Origin: Spirochaetia bacterium
GTDB taxonomy: Bacteria > Spirochaetota > Spirochaetia > Treponematales > Rectinemataceae
NCBI GenBank assembly: GCA_029975555.1
Contig: JARKOY010000109.1
Location: 62,001-126,000 of the forward strand
Direction: 5' to 3'
DNA: 64,000 bases
Part shown: one piece after another, positions 42,733-50,921 of the stretch
Position numbering within the stretch: position 1 is the stretch's first letter
Layout of the letters: each line of letters opens with the position of its first letter
Translations under genes and position numbers: made by a program
Notes under the pieces: generated by a model
Databases searched by the model: none
What the model was told of the DNA's origin: nothing
What the model saw: only the letters and a program-made list of their open reading frames with translations

Positions 42733-43179
42733 CTATTCTATCGATTCGCCCGAAGGCGTAAGGCCGCCGGAAGCAGAGGGTGTGAGGCTCTTGTTGCCTC
42801 GTATGCCCCGGTATGCATACCACGTGCCGTAGCGTGTAATGCCGTAGACGTCTGGCCCCTGCATGGTTCCGCTCATATAGGAAGAAGAGTACATGTTCCC
42901 TGTGTAGACGGTGCCGGAGTAAATGTTGGATGAGTAGCTGCTGCTGTAGGACAACTGAAAGAGGTTGCCCTGGAGGCTCCAGTACCCTGTTCCGTCGTAG
43001 TTGTCTACGAACGTCCCGTCGGAGTAGAGCGTCCAGACGGCATATCTTTCTGGCCAGCCCTGCCATGTATAGTAGAGGCTCCACTCGACGCCGGTCGGCC
43101 TGATCACAATCGTGCATGCGGAAAGGAGGATCGTCATGGCCGCTACGATCATCAGCGCCGCCTTTAGTCTTCGCTTCAT
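42733..43179 (-). CDS. Small Tyr/Ser-rich lipoprotein
   Basis: This 148-aa protein has a lipoprotein signal peptide with lipobox LSAC (MKRRLKAALMIVAAMTILLSAC, Cys22). The mature part resembles a lipocalin-like or META-like beta strand array (WTLYSDGTFVDNYDGTGYWSLQGNLFQLSY) followed by a Ser/Tyr/Thr-rich stretch with repeated YSS/YSG units (~78-107). No family is recognised with confidence. It precedes the PEGA gene in the same direction and is probably co-transcribed. Confidence 0.75.
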   Translation of the reverse strand: MKRRLKAALMIVAAMTILLSACTIVIRPTGVEWSLYYTWQGWPERYAVWTLYSDGTFVDNYDGTGYWSLQGNLFQLSYSSSYSSNIYSGTVYTGNMYSSSYMSGTMQGPDVYGITRYGTWYAYRGIRGNKSLTPSASGGLTPSGESIE

Positions 43180-43281
43180 ACAGTTGTTCCTCTCTCAAGA
43201 ATATATCACGGTTCGTTAAATACAATCCAATGCAGCGTTCAATTATCATGAAAACCGGGTAGGCGTCCACTCCTCGTACAA

Positions 43282-44169
43282 TCAAGTATTCGTGCCGACA
43301 CTCTCCCCGCGCCTGTCGCCGCGCAGCGCGGATGCCTGCGTATCCGCGATTCCCTTGATATACACGTCCCGCTTCGGATACGGAATCTCGATGCCTTCCT
43401 CTGCGAACCTGGTCTGGATGTCCATGATGATCGAATTTCGCAGATCGACGAGCTTCGACTGCTCGAACCACACGCCGAACAGGATGGTGATGCCCGAAGT
43501 GTCGAATTTGTCGATGTAGATGAGCGGTTCTGGGTTGTTGAGCGCGTTGAGGTTCTTCGAGGCGATATCCTTGAGCGTTTCGGTGACCTTCTTCAGGTCC
43601 GAACTGTACGAGACGGTCACCCAGACGTCGAGCCTCCGGATGGGGAAGCGCGTGGTGTTGATCACATTCGATTTGATGATGCTCTCGTTCGGTATGCGCA
43701 CGAAGCGGTTGTCGAATGTCTGCAGTTTGATCGAGAGCAGATCGATCGACATCACGATGCCCGTAATGTCGCCGACTTGAATGACATCGCCGATTTGAAA
43801 GGGCCTTTCCGAGATGAGGAATATGCCGCTGATCAGATTCGACACCGATGTCTGCGCGGCGAAGCCGATCGCGATGCCCGCGATCCCCGCTGCTCCCAAA
43901 AGTGCCGAAAGGTTGACGCCCATGCTCTCCAGCACAGAAATGACGACGATGACCCAACCTGTATATTGGATCGCCTTTTTGACGAGCCGGGATTTCTGTT
44001 CTGGCATGGTCTTTTTTACGGCTCGGCTCACCACCACCTGCAGGACGCGGAAGAAGGCGAGGATGAGGACCGCGGCGAGGAGGACGCTGAGCGCCTTTTT
44101 CCAGAATTCGGGAGTAAATGCATTTTGGAATAGGCGATTTATGCCATCAGGAAGAATTGTCGTATCCAT
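43282..44169 (-). CDS. mscS: Small-conductance mechanosensitive channel, MscS family
   Basis: This 295-aa protein has transmembrane segments around residues 20-100. The pore-lining TM3 is glycine/alanine-rich (LSALLGAAGIAGIAIGFAAQTSVSNLISGIFLI), followed by the beta domain PFQIGDVIQVGDITGIVMSIDLLSIKLQTFDNRFVRIPNESI and a C-terminal alpha/beta domain. It opens under membrane tension on osmotic downshock. The ATG at 44169 is chosen because GGGAGGGG lies just upstream and would be inside the frame from 44181. The DUF432 gene lies directly upstream. Confidence 0.92.
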   Translation of the reverse strand: MDTTILPDGINRLFQNAFTPEFWKKALSVLLAAVLILAFFRVLQVVVSRAVKKTMPEQKSRLVKKAIQYTGWVIVVISVLESMGVNLSALLGAAGIAGIAIGFAAQTSVSNLISGIFLISERPFQIGDVIQVGDITGIVMSIDLLSIKLQTFDNRFVRIPNESIIKSNVINTTRFPIRRLDVWVTVSYSSDLKKVTETLKDIASKNLNALNNPEPLIYIDKFDTSGITILFGVWFEQSKLVDLRNSIIMDIQTRFAEEGIEIPYPKRDVYIKGIADTQASALRGDRRGESVGTNT

Positions 44170-44180
44170 AACCCCTCCCA

Positions 44181-45050
44181 TTAGAGCCCGGTGATGCGGC
44201 GCAGAAAGCTGACCCCGCGCCGAATGAGCACTTCATTGAGGCCGGTTTTCGCGGCGATATGGATTTTTTGAAGCCCCCTGGAGTCGCTGTCGTCGATATT
44301 GGTCTGGAGCGAGCCATCCGCGGTCCCCGTGATGACCACCGTGTCCGAGACGAGGGTGCCCTCCTTTTCGTAGACGTTCATGAGGTCGGTGAAAATGGCC
44401 AGCCGCTCTACGTCGAGGGGATCCTTCGACCGATTTTTGATGACGATCCTACAGTGGATGAGGGACTTGCACGCAAGATACTGTGCGGCCCGCTGCAGGG
44501 ATTCCCGCATGCTGAACGATATGGAGGAGGGCCCCTCGGTTGCAAGCCCCAGCCCGGCGCTGTGCTCGTCGCTGGCGACGGGGCTCTGCTCGTTTTTGCA
44601 CTCGGGGTCGAGCTCGATGGGAAGCGAGAGGCAGAGGTTGCCGCTCGTCTTGTCGCCGAACCAGGTGGTGGTGGTCGTGAAGGGAGAGCCCTCAAAGAGG
44701 GTGTAGCCTGAGTCGAGCTCAAGCCGCAGCACGGGCGGCAGCGCGATGGTGAACCATGCCTCGGTGCCTGGGTGGATCGTCACGTCGTTTCTGGCCGAAA
44801 TGAGGTAGGGAATGGGACTCGGGCGGGGGCGAAGGGCGACCCTTGTGCCTGCCGAGACTGCGAGCGAAGCTGAGATGCCCTCGGGCGGATCCACAGGAGA
44901 AGGGCCGTCTGCGTCGCTTTGAAGATGCTTGAACGGCATGGTTTTGAGCGCAAAGCGCCACTCTTCGCCATTTCTGTACATCCAAAAGGATGCGCCATCC
45001 AGCTTCCAGCGGTACCACTGCGAATTTTTTGGCTCAAAGAAATTCCACAT
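44181..45050 (-). CDS. DUF432 family protein
   Basis: This 289-aa, mostly beta-rich soluble protein matches the DUF432 family, whose genes are often next to mscS in archaea and some bacteria. Visible features are WYRWKLDGASFWMYRNGEEWRFAL at the start, an all-beta middle (GTEAWFTIALPPVLRLEL), and the C-terminal GLNEVLIRRGVSFLRRITGL. The function is unknown; the repeated pairing with MscS suggests a channel-modifying role. Its stop codon overlaps the region of the mscS ribosome binding site. No Shine-Dalgarno was seen before its own ATG. Confidence 0.78.
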   Translation of the reverse strand: MWNFFEPKNSQWYRWKLDGASFWMYRNGEEWRFALKTMPFKHLQSDADGPSPVDPPEGISASLAVSAGTRVALRPRPSPIPYLISARNDVTIHPGTEAWFTIALPPVLRLELDSGYTLFEGSPFTTTTTWFGDKTSGNLCLSLPIELDPECKNEQSPVASDEHSAGLGLATEGPSSISFSMRESLQRAAQYLACKSLIHCRIVIKNRSKDPLDVERLAIFTDLMNVYEKEGTLVSDTVVITGTADGSLQTNIDDSDSRGLQKIHIAAKTGLNEVLIRRGVSFLRRITGL

Positions 45051-45080
45051 GCGTACATCATAGCGTATGTGGAATGCTTT

Positions 45081-46247
45081 TCAAAGTTTTTTGTAGACGG
45101 CCTGTGCGGCGGCCACTGCGGCGCCTGCGTCGAAGGCGTACCCAGACTTCGCGAGGCCGCGCTCTATGGCGCCGAGCGTCGCGAGAATCTCCGAGGCGTC
45201 GCTCATGCCCATGTGTCCGATGCGGAAATATTTCGTCTTGATGGATGGATGCAGGCCTCCCGCGAGCACGACCCCCTCTTCAGCAATGCGCGACAAAAGA
45301 CCAGCGTCGACGCCTTCGGGATAATAGGCCGCCGTCAGCGTGTTTGCATAGAGCTCCTCGCGCACGGGCACATAGGTGAGCCCGATGGCAGAGAGCCCTG
45401 CGCGGAACGCGCGCGCATTGCGCGCATGCCGCATGAATCGGGCATCTATCCCTTCTATCAGGATCTGTGCAAGGCTTACGTTCAGGGCCCTCACGAGGTT
45501 GACTGGAGGCGTGCCGAAGTATGCAGGCTTTCGCGCCTCGTAGGCCTGCATGACCGGTAGCCAGTACTGCCAGTCGCAATAGTACGCGCGGACAGGGGTC
45601 TTTCGCGCATTGAAGGCGGCGAGGGCCTTTTCGCTCGCGACGAGGAGGGCGAGGCCCGGCGGCACGCCGATCGCCTTCTGCGAAGCGGTGAGCGCAATGT
45701 CCACCCCCCAGTCCTCCATGCGCAGCTCTTCTCCTGCGACTGCGCAGACGCCGTCGACCACGACGAGTGCGCCTGTTTCGCGAGCCGCGGCGGCGAGGTT
45801 CTTGACATCGGCGCGGACGCCCGTGCTCGTGTCGACGTGGGTTACGCTGAGTGCCTTGTACTTTTTTGCCTTGAGCTGGGCGCGGATTGCTTCGGGACCG
45901 GGCAGGTCCCCGACAGCGCTCGGCACGATGTCGACGTTCGCCCCATGCAGCCTGAAGATGTCGGCCATGCGGTCGCTGAAGTAGCCGGTGTGCACGACGA
46001 GCACATTGTCGCCCGGTTCGGTGATGTTCGCCGCGGCGAGCTCCATGGCGAGCGTGCCGCTCCCGGCGACGGCGAAGGGCTGACCATGAGGGGCGAGCCA
46101 GACTCTGCGCATTTTTTCGAGCGCTTGACCGAACTCTTCGATGAATGCAGGGTCGAGGTGGCTCAGCGTCGGTTTTGACATCTCATCGAGCACCTCATCG
46201 GTGAACTCGATGGGCCCCGGAATCATCAAAAGGCGTCTTTCTTTCAT
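45081..46247 (-). CDS. Class V aminotransferase, alanine-glyoxylate/serine-pyruvate type
   Basis: This 388-aa PLP enzyme has the AGT/SPT layout: MIPGPIEFTDEVL (~8-20), LSHLDPAF, VAGSGTLAMELA (PLP phosphate region), HVDTSTGVRAD, VVDGVCAVAGEE (Asp165) and the Schiff-base Lys191 in LTASQKAIG. It transfers amino groups among alanine, serine, glyoxylate or similar acids, and phosphonate relatives are possible. It is 30 bases upstream of the DUF432 gene in the same direction. GGGGGTG precedes the start. Confidence 0.9.
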   Translation of the reverse strand: MKERRLLMIPGPIEFTDEVLDEMSKPTLSHLDPAFIEEFGQALEKMRRVWLAPHGQPFAVAGSGTLAMELAAANITEPGDNVLVVHTGYFSDRMADIFRLHGANVDIVPSAVGDLPGPEAIRAQLKAKKYKALSVTHVDTSTGVRADVKNLAAAARETGALVVVDGVCAVAGEELRMEDWGVDIALTASQKAIGVPPGLALLVASEKALAAFNARKTPVRAYYCDWQYWLPVMQAYEARKPAYFGTPPVNLVRALNVSLAQILIEGIDARFMRHARNARAFRAGLSAIGLTYVPVREELYANTLTAAYYPEGVDAGLLSRIAEEGVVLAGGLHPSIKTKYFRIGHMGMSDASEILATLGAIERGLAKSGYAFDAGAAVAAAQAVYKKL

Positions 46248-46389
46248 AGCACACCCCCGTATAGAGTTCCGATCTCATCTTTTTCTAATTGTAACGCTGG
46301 AGTGGCGTATTGTCATGCACGCCAACGGTCATATCGGGGGCCCCGCCGACAGGGTAGATGCAGCTTCTCGGTAAGCGCTCCCTTGCCCC

Positions 46390-47226
46390 TCAGTGCAGAT
46401 ATTCCGGATGGTTTTTCAGCGTGCCGGCGATGTAGGCAGCCGCCGCCTCATCGATGAGCTGCATGTCGGTCACGATCGGCTCGATGCCGGCGCTCTGGAG
46501 ACTCGCGTATGCGCCCGTGCCCATGCCGCCCGCGATGAGGGCCTTGCAGTCGAGAATCGGCGCTACCATGCTGGCATGGCGCTCCTGGGCGCCGGCTTCA
46601 AAACCGTGCCCTGCACTGGAGCCGTGTCCGTGATGCTCCTCGTGCTGTCCTGCAAAATGCCCGTGGCCGAGCTTCGGCAGCTGGTCTTGCTGCACGACCT
46701 TGCCATCCTCAATGGTGAGCACGACGTAGTACGCTGCTCTCCCAAAGTGTCGAGAAATGGTCTTCCCATCGTCCGAAATGAATGCGATTTTCATGGTTTT
46801 CTCCCGTAATGGTAGTGATGCGGAAGCATCTTGTGTCTGCTTCTGGTCGCCGGAGGAACCGCCGTCGCGAAGGTCCGCCGCCATGTCGGGACGCTCTGCG
46901 AAAGGAGGCCGCTCGAGGCAGGGAGCCTTTGCCCGTTCGATTGTGAGCGCCTTGCCGTTCACGATGGCGTCGGCGACTTTTTTGTGGGCCCGCTCCAGAA
47001 TGCGTCCGAAGGTCTGCCTCGAAATGTCCATCATGCGCGCCGCCTCTTCCTGGTAGAGACCTTCGAGGTCGGCGAGCCGCAGCGCCTCGACTTCGTCGGG
47101 CAGGAGCACGATGCACTCAGCCCCGGCGAGGAGCTCTTGGACAACCTGCGCGTCTTCTCCAAACGAAACGATTGAGCGGGCGCGGATTTCCGCGCTGATA
47201 CGGCGGACGCAGCAGGGGCGCGGCAT
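46390..47226 (-). CDS. DUF134-NifX fusion protein with His-rich linker
   Basis: This 278-aa protein joins two domains that are usually separate genes. Residues 1-~105 are DUF134 (MPRPCCVRRISAEIRARSI; VLLPDEVEALRLADLEGLYQEEAARMMDISRQTFGRILERAHKKVADAI), an HTH of the sigma-r4 type. Residues ~140-278 are a NifX/NifB-type dinitrogenase cofactor-binding domain (MKIAFISDDGKTISRHFGRAAYYVV; GMGTGAYASLQSAGIEPIVTD). A His-rich loop (GHGHFAGQHEEHHGHG) is inserted in it. A metal or Fe-S binding regulator is plausible. It starts 4 bases after the Mrp gene. Confidence 0.85.
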   Translation of the reverse strand: MPRPCCVRRISAEIRARSIVSFGEDAQVVQELLAGAECIVLLPDEVEALRLADLEGLYQEEAARMMDISRQTFGRILERAHKKVADAIVNGKALTIERAKAPCLERPPFAERPDMAADLRDGGSSGDQKQTQDASASLPLREKTMKIAFISDDGKTISRHFGRAAYYVVLTIEDGKVVQQDQLPKLGHGHFAGQHEEHHGHGSSAGHGFEAGAQERHASMVAPILDCKALIAGGMGTGAYASLQSAGIEPIVTDMQLIDEAAAAYIAGTLKNHPEYLH

Positions 47227-47230
47227 AGAA

Positions 47231-48037
47231 TTAGCCTTGAGAGGCCGAGCTGCCGGATGACAGGGATGCAAGCGCCAGCTCCACTTCGTTCGCGAGGATC
47301 TCTGCATCTCTGTGGACTGCGCTGCTCAGCTCGGACCAGCGGAGCGCGCGCGACTGCGCCAATTCCTTTCTCCAAGGCAGGCTCGCGAGGAGGGGCAGGC
47401 CCATGCGCTGGGCGCCGTTCTGCGTGCCGTCGTCGAACAAGGCGATTTCGCTGCCGCAGTGTGGGCAGACCATCGTGCGCATGTTCTCCACCACGCCGAG
47501 GACCGGTGTTTTGAGCATCGAGGCCATGTTGATCGATTTGCGCACGATCATCGACACATAATCCTGCGGCGTGGCCACGACGACGATGCCGGAGAATGGA
47601 ATGATCTGGAAGGATGTAAGCACTACGTCCGAGGTTCCGGGCGGAAAGTCGATGATGAGATAGTCGAGCTCTCCCCAGACCGTATCCGACCAGAACTGGT
47701 CGATGGCCTTGGCGAGCAGTGGCCCCCGCCATATCACAGGCTCGTCTTCCTTTTCGTTGAAAAGATTGATTGAAAGTACTTTGATGCCCTCTTCGTTTTC
47801 GATGGGATAGAGGTGTTCGCCGTCGGATTCGGCTCGAAAACTGTCGATGCCGAGCATGCGCGGTATGCTGGGGCCCGTGATGTCCGCATCGAGCAGGCCG
47901 ACGTTCAGGCCGCGCGAGGCGAAGGACTCTGCGAGGAGCGAGGCCACCATCGATTTGCCGACACCGCCTTTGCCGCTGACCACGCCGATGACGCGCTTCA
48001 CCGCAGGGTTCTGCTTTTTTTCAGGGATGAGACTCAT
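47231..48037 (-). CDS. mrp: Mrp/NBP35-family Fe-S cluster carrier ATPase
   Basis: This 268-aa P-loop ATPase has the deviant Walker A GVVSGKGGVGKSMVASLLAES (~17-37), LLDADITGPSIPRMLG, LIIDFPPGTSD (Walker B-like) and the CPHC motif in MVCPHCGSEIALF (~190-203), which holds a bridging Fe-S cluster in the dimer. It assembles or delivers Fe-S clusters. AAGGAG precedes the ATG. Together with the DUF134-NifX gene it forms a two-gene operon behind a 30-bp palindrome. Confidence 0.93.
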   Translation of the reverse strand: MSLIPEKKQNPAVKRVIGVVSGKGGVGKSMVASLLAESFASRGLNVGLLDADITGPSIPRMLGIDSFRAESDGEHLYPIENEEGIKVLSINLFNEKEDEPVIWRGPLLAKAIDQFWSDTVWGELDYLIIDFPPGTSDVVLTSFQIIPFSGIVVVATPQDYVSMIVRKSINMASMLKTPVLGVVENMRTMVCPHCGSEIALFDDGTQNGAQRMGLPLLASLPWRKELAQSRALRWSELSSAVHRDAEILANEVELALASLSSGSSASQG

Positions 48038-48066
48038 TGTGACTCCTTAGGCACCCATGATCTGGC

Positions 48067-48096
48067 CAGTATTATGAGCATATGCTCATAATACTG
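48067..48096. promoter_or_regulatory. Perfect 30-bp palindrome upstream of mrp
   Basis: The left half is CAGTATTATGAGCAT (48067-48081) and the right half is its exact reverse complement. The inner core TGAGCATATGCTCA reads like a protein binding site. It is 30 bases before the mrp ATG and 33 bases from the end of the patatin-like gene, so it is well placed for control of the mrp operon. Confidence 0.7.
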
Positions 48097-48129
48097 CATC
48101 GCGTCGTGAGCGTCAAGGCAGGGCTTGCG

Positions 48130-49197
48130 CTATTCTTTCCAACCGAAGCGCTCTTTGAGGGCAGCAAAGAATTTCGACCACGGAGTCCGGGATTCGAAGA
48201 ATTTCGAGGCGGCCGCATATCCCGAGTCGAAGAGGCTGTTGTACCGCGTATCTCCACGCTCAATGTCGAAATCCGTGGCCTCGATGCCGCAGTCGTCGAT
48301 GAAGATGGTCCGCGAATAATTTTTCTCCGTGCGGATGACGAGCTGCTCCTGAACGAGCGAGATGCTCTCGAAGAGTGCCTCCATGTAGTCGATCATCGAT
48401 TTTACAGGCTTATAGCGAGTTTTCTTCTCGGAGGAATACAGAAAGAGGCCGAGCGTCTCCTCGTTTACACCATTGGACAGCCTTTTGGCGTACTTTTCGT
48501 CGTCGAACATATCGATCGGGTAGTTCCACATGAGTCCGCCGTCGACGTAGCACTGCTCTTCGTCTGTTCCTGGGTACTGGTACTGCACTGCCTCGAAGAA
48601 AAGGGGGATCGACATCGAAATGCGCACCGCCAGCGCCACCTCCATGTCGGGCGTGGTCTCCAAGGAAAACAGGCGCGGCGTGCGGTTCGTGATGTCGGTG
48701 CCCGTGATGTAGAGCAGGGGAAAGGCCTGGCCGTCCTTGTGGATGTTGGGGTCGTTGAAGTCCGCAAAGGTGTACGCCTCTTTGGTGACGGTGAAGCGCT
48801 CGGCGATGACCGAACGGAGCCACTGGTAGAGATAGGCGCTTGAATACCAGCCCTTTTCTTGCAAGAGGCGCATGGAGCACTGGAGGTTCTTGAAGAGGGC
48901 CAGGTCCCTATAGAGTTCGGTGAGTGCGGCGAGGCGCTTATTCTCGGGCGTGTGCGTGCGCTCATCGTTCTCCGCCGGGACTCTGCGGTAGTCGAGGCTG
49001 TCCGCCATCGTTTTGAACTGCGCAAAGTCAGAAGGGTACAGTGCCACGCCGAGCGCGGTGATGGCCCCTGCAGAAGTGCCTGCCACGCGTTCGAGCTTGG
49101 ACATGAGGCCGCGCTCGTAGAGATACTTCAGCGCGCCTAGGTATGCGATGCCGCGGACACCTCCACCTTTGAACACGAGATTGCGATAGCGGGCCAT
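48130..49197 (-). CDS. Patatin-like phospholipase
   Basis: This 355-aa lipid acyl hydrolase has the oxyanion loop GGGVRG (11-16), the nucleophile Ser42 in AGTSAGAIT (GxSxG) and the Asp of the Ser-Asp dyad in YVDGGLMWNYP. The start at 49197 is chosen because GGAGGAG lies 6 bases upstream; earlier in-frame starts lack one. It has no signal peptide. It is 41 bases after a TetR gene in the same direction, so it is probably co-transcribed and regulated by that repressor. Confidence 0.88.
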   Translation of the reverse strand: MARYRNLVFKGGGVRGIAYLGALKYLYERGLMSKLERVAGTSAGAITALGVALYPSDFAQFKTMADSLDYRRVPAENDERTHTPENKRLAALTELYRDLALFKNLQCSMRLLQEKGWYSSAYLYQWLRSVIAERFTVTKEAYTFADFNDPNIHKDGQAFPLLYITGTDITNRTPRLFSLETTPDMEVALAVRISMSIPLFFEAVQYQYPGTDEEQCYVDGGLMWNYPIDMFDDEKYAKRLSNGVNEETLGLFLYSSEKKTRYKPVKSMIDYMEALFESISLVQEQLVIRTEKNYSRTIFIDDCGIEATDFDIERGDTRYNSLFDSGYAAASKFFESRTPWSKFFAALKERFGWKE

Positions 49198-49238
49198 AGG
49201 TGTCTCCTCCTTTCCGCTCTTTTCCAGCGGGTACATAA

Positions 49239-49865
49239 TTATGCCTCCACCCGATTCATGCACAGCGCAGGCAGCACAAATTCACTGAAAAAGCGCATGC
49301 CGTCCTTCCGTACGTCGATCGCCCCCTTCGAGATTGCCCAGTCGAGGAAGAAGCCGCGCATGCAGCGGTTCATCCATTCGGCGAGCTCCACCGGATCGCC
49401 TGGCCGTATCTGGCCTGCAGCCTGGCCCTCGGCGATGATCTTGGACACAATGCGCACGAGAGGCCGTTCGCGGTTGGAGAGTATCTTCTGGTCGTAGAAT
49501 GTCGACATCTGGTTGATGTAGAGAATCGAGAGGGTGCGGTACCCCATGTGCTTATGGATATAGTCGAGCTGATGGCGCGTAAAGGCGACTAGTCGGGAAG
49601 CAGCGTCGGGATTGTTCAGGATTGCGGTTTCTTTTTTCTCGTAGAAATAATCGATGCGACGGAACTCTTCGATAATGATGTCGCTTTTCGTCTGGAAATA
49701 TGTATAGAATGAGCCCTTGGAGACGCCTGCGCTGGACGTGATTTCGTCGATCGAGACCTGGTCGAAGCCCTTTTCGCGGAAGAGCGAGAGCGCAGTCTCA
49801 AGGATGCGCTTCCGTGTCTCGCGGGCCTGGAGTTTTCGTCTGGTGAGAGGAGGGTCTTCTTCCAT
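49239..49865 (-). CDS. TetR-family transcriptional regulator
   Basis: This 208-aa repressor has the N-terminal TetR HTH (RKRILETALSLFREKGFDQVSIDEITSSAGVSKGSFYTYFQTKSDII, ~19-65) and an all-helical ligand domain. It is divergent from the SDR gene at 50001, with 135 bases between them holding the palindrome TGACTTAAGTCA. The ATG at 49865 has GGAG upstream. Fatty-acyl or hydrophobic ligands are common in the family, which would fit the neighbouring lipase and dehydrogenase. Confidence 0.9.
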   Translation of the reverse strand: MEEDPPLTRRKLQARETRKRILETALSLFREKGFDQVSIDEITSSAGVSKGSFYTYFQTKSDIIIEEFRRIDYFYEKKETAILNNPDAASRLVAFTRHQLDYIHKHMGYRTLSILYINQMSTFYDQKILSNRERPLVRIVSKIIAEGQAAGQIRPGDPVELAEWMNRCMRGFFLDWAISKGAIDVRKDGMRFFSEFVLPALCMNRVEA

Positions 49866-49925
49866 CGCTGTCTCCTTCAAATGGAGGATAGCCTGATTCC
49901 CTTATGCCGTCAATGAGAATCGTTG

Positions 49926-49978
49926 TTGACAAGTGCGGAAAGTCATGTGAAAATAACCGAGTTCAATGACTTAAGTCA
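49926..49978 (+). promoter_or_regulatory. SDR promoter and TetR-type operator
   Basis: TTGACA (49926-49931) is followed after 17 bases by GAAAAT (49949-49954), which is preceded by TGT as an extended -10. Downstream, TGACTTAAGTCA (49967-49978) is a perfect palindrome flanked by TTCAA/CAATGAA, and would lie at the transcription start. Probable target of the divergent TetR repressor. Confidence 0.55.
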
Positions 49979-50000
49979 ATGAAATAGGAGGGCGGTGCCT

Positions 50001-50798
50001 ATGAACTTGAAAGAAGCAGTGGCAGTTGTTACCGGTGGTGCGAGCGGCATAGGCGAGACGGTCGCCACGTATTTCGCTTCGAACGGCGCGAGGGTGGTGA
50101 TCGGCGACGTGGTTCAGGAGAGCATCGATCGCGTCGTCGGAGAGATCACAGCGGCGGGCGGAAGGGTGGTGGGCCTAAAGACCGACGTCACAAAGGATGC
50201 CGACGTGGCAGCCCTCATGGACGCCGCGGTATCGACGTTCGGCGCAATCAATGTCGTGGTCCCTTGCGCGGGGATCATCCGCGACGGCGTCATGATCAAC
50301 ACCGACAGAGAGACCGGCAAGGTCAAGCGCGTCATGGAGACAGACCAGTTCCGCGCCGTCGTCGAAGTCAACCTCGTCGGCTCTTTCATAACCTTGCGCG
50401 AGGCCGCCCGCCGCATGGTGGACAATAACTGGCGGGGTGTCCTCTTCACGATCTCGAGCGTGAACAAGGTCGGCCAGGTCGGACAGATCAACTATTCGTC
50501 CACCAAGGCGGCCGTGGCGATATGGCCGCGCATCCTCGCAGGCGAATTTCAGATGAAGGGCATAAAGGGAATTCGCGTCGTGAGCGTCGCGCCAGGCTAC
50601 GTCGGCACGCCCATGGTGAGGGGGATGAATCAGGACGCGCTCAACGAGATTCTCAAGGATGTGCACATAGGACGCCTCATCGAGCCCGAGGAGATCGCGC
50701 GCGCCATCGCGATGGTGGTTGAGAATGAGGCCTTCGACGGGACATGCCTCGAGATCACGGGAGGCGTCACCTACGGCGCAAGGTCAATCGCGAAGTAG
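50001..50798 (+). CDS. Short-chain dehydrogenase/reductase
   Basis: This 265-aa SDR has cofactor motif TGGASGIGE (~12-20), the CAGII block in place of NNAG, the catalytic Ser/Tyr/Lys set in ISSVNKVGQVGQINYSSTKAA, and VAPGYVGTPMVRGM. It is NAD(P)-dependent and probably acts on a hydroxyacyl or alcohol substrate. The ATG at 50001 has GGAGGG upstream. It is divergent from TetR and followed by a clear terminator. Confidence 0.92.
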   Translation: MNLKEAVAVVTGGASGIGETVATYFASNGARVVIGDVVQESIDRVVGEITAAGGRVVGLKTDVTKDADVAALMDAAVSTFGAINVVVPCAGIIRDGVMINTDRETGKVKRVMETDQFRAVVEVNLVGSFITLREAARRMVDNNWRGVLFTISSVNKVGQVGQINYSSTKAAVAIWPRILAGEFQMKGIKGIRVVSVAPGYVGTPMVRGMNQDALNEILKDVHIGRLIEPEEIARAIAMVVENEAFDGTCLEITGGVTYGARSIAK

Positions 50799-50827
50799 TT
50801 TCCGGCCGAAGAATCCAAGAGCAAAGC

Positions 50828-50859
50828 AAGCAGCCCCGGAATCGGCGGCCTGCTTTTTT
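50828..50859 (+). terminator. Intrinsic terminator of the SDR gene
   Basis: AAGCAG (50828-50833) pairs with CTGCTT (50850-50855), extended by CC/GG pairs with small bulges, and is followed by TTTTTTA. Confidence 0.8.
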
Positions 50860-50860
50860 A

Positions 50861-50900
50861 TTGTCTGATTTTCTTTTATTATATATAGTGTGATCTATAT
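50861..50900 (+). promoter_or_regulatory. Promoter and dyad upstream of the ZIP gene
   Basis: TTGTCT (50861-50866), 17 bases, TATAGT (50884-50889). The dyad ATATAG (50883-50888) ... CTATAT (50895-50900) overlaps the -10 and may bind a metal-responsive repressor. Confidence 0.5.
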
Positions 50901-50921
50901 GGCGCGACCTAAGGTAAGAGC

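Noticed and set aside
42722-43957. An N-terminal extension of the PEGA protein to 683 codons
   Set aside because: The extension overlaps the lipoprotein and mscS genes out of frame. The true start at 42721 begins a perfect signal peptide with a ribosome binding site.
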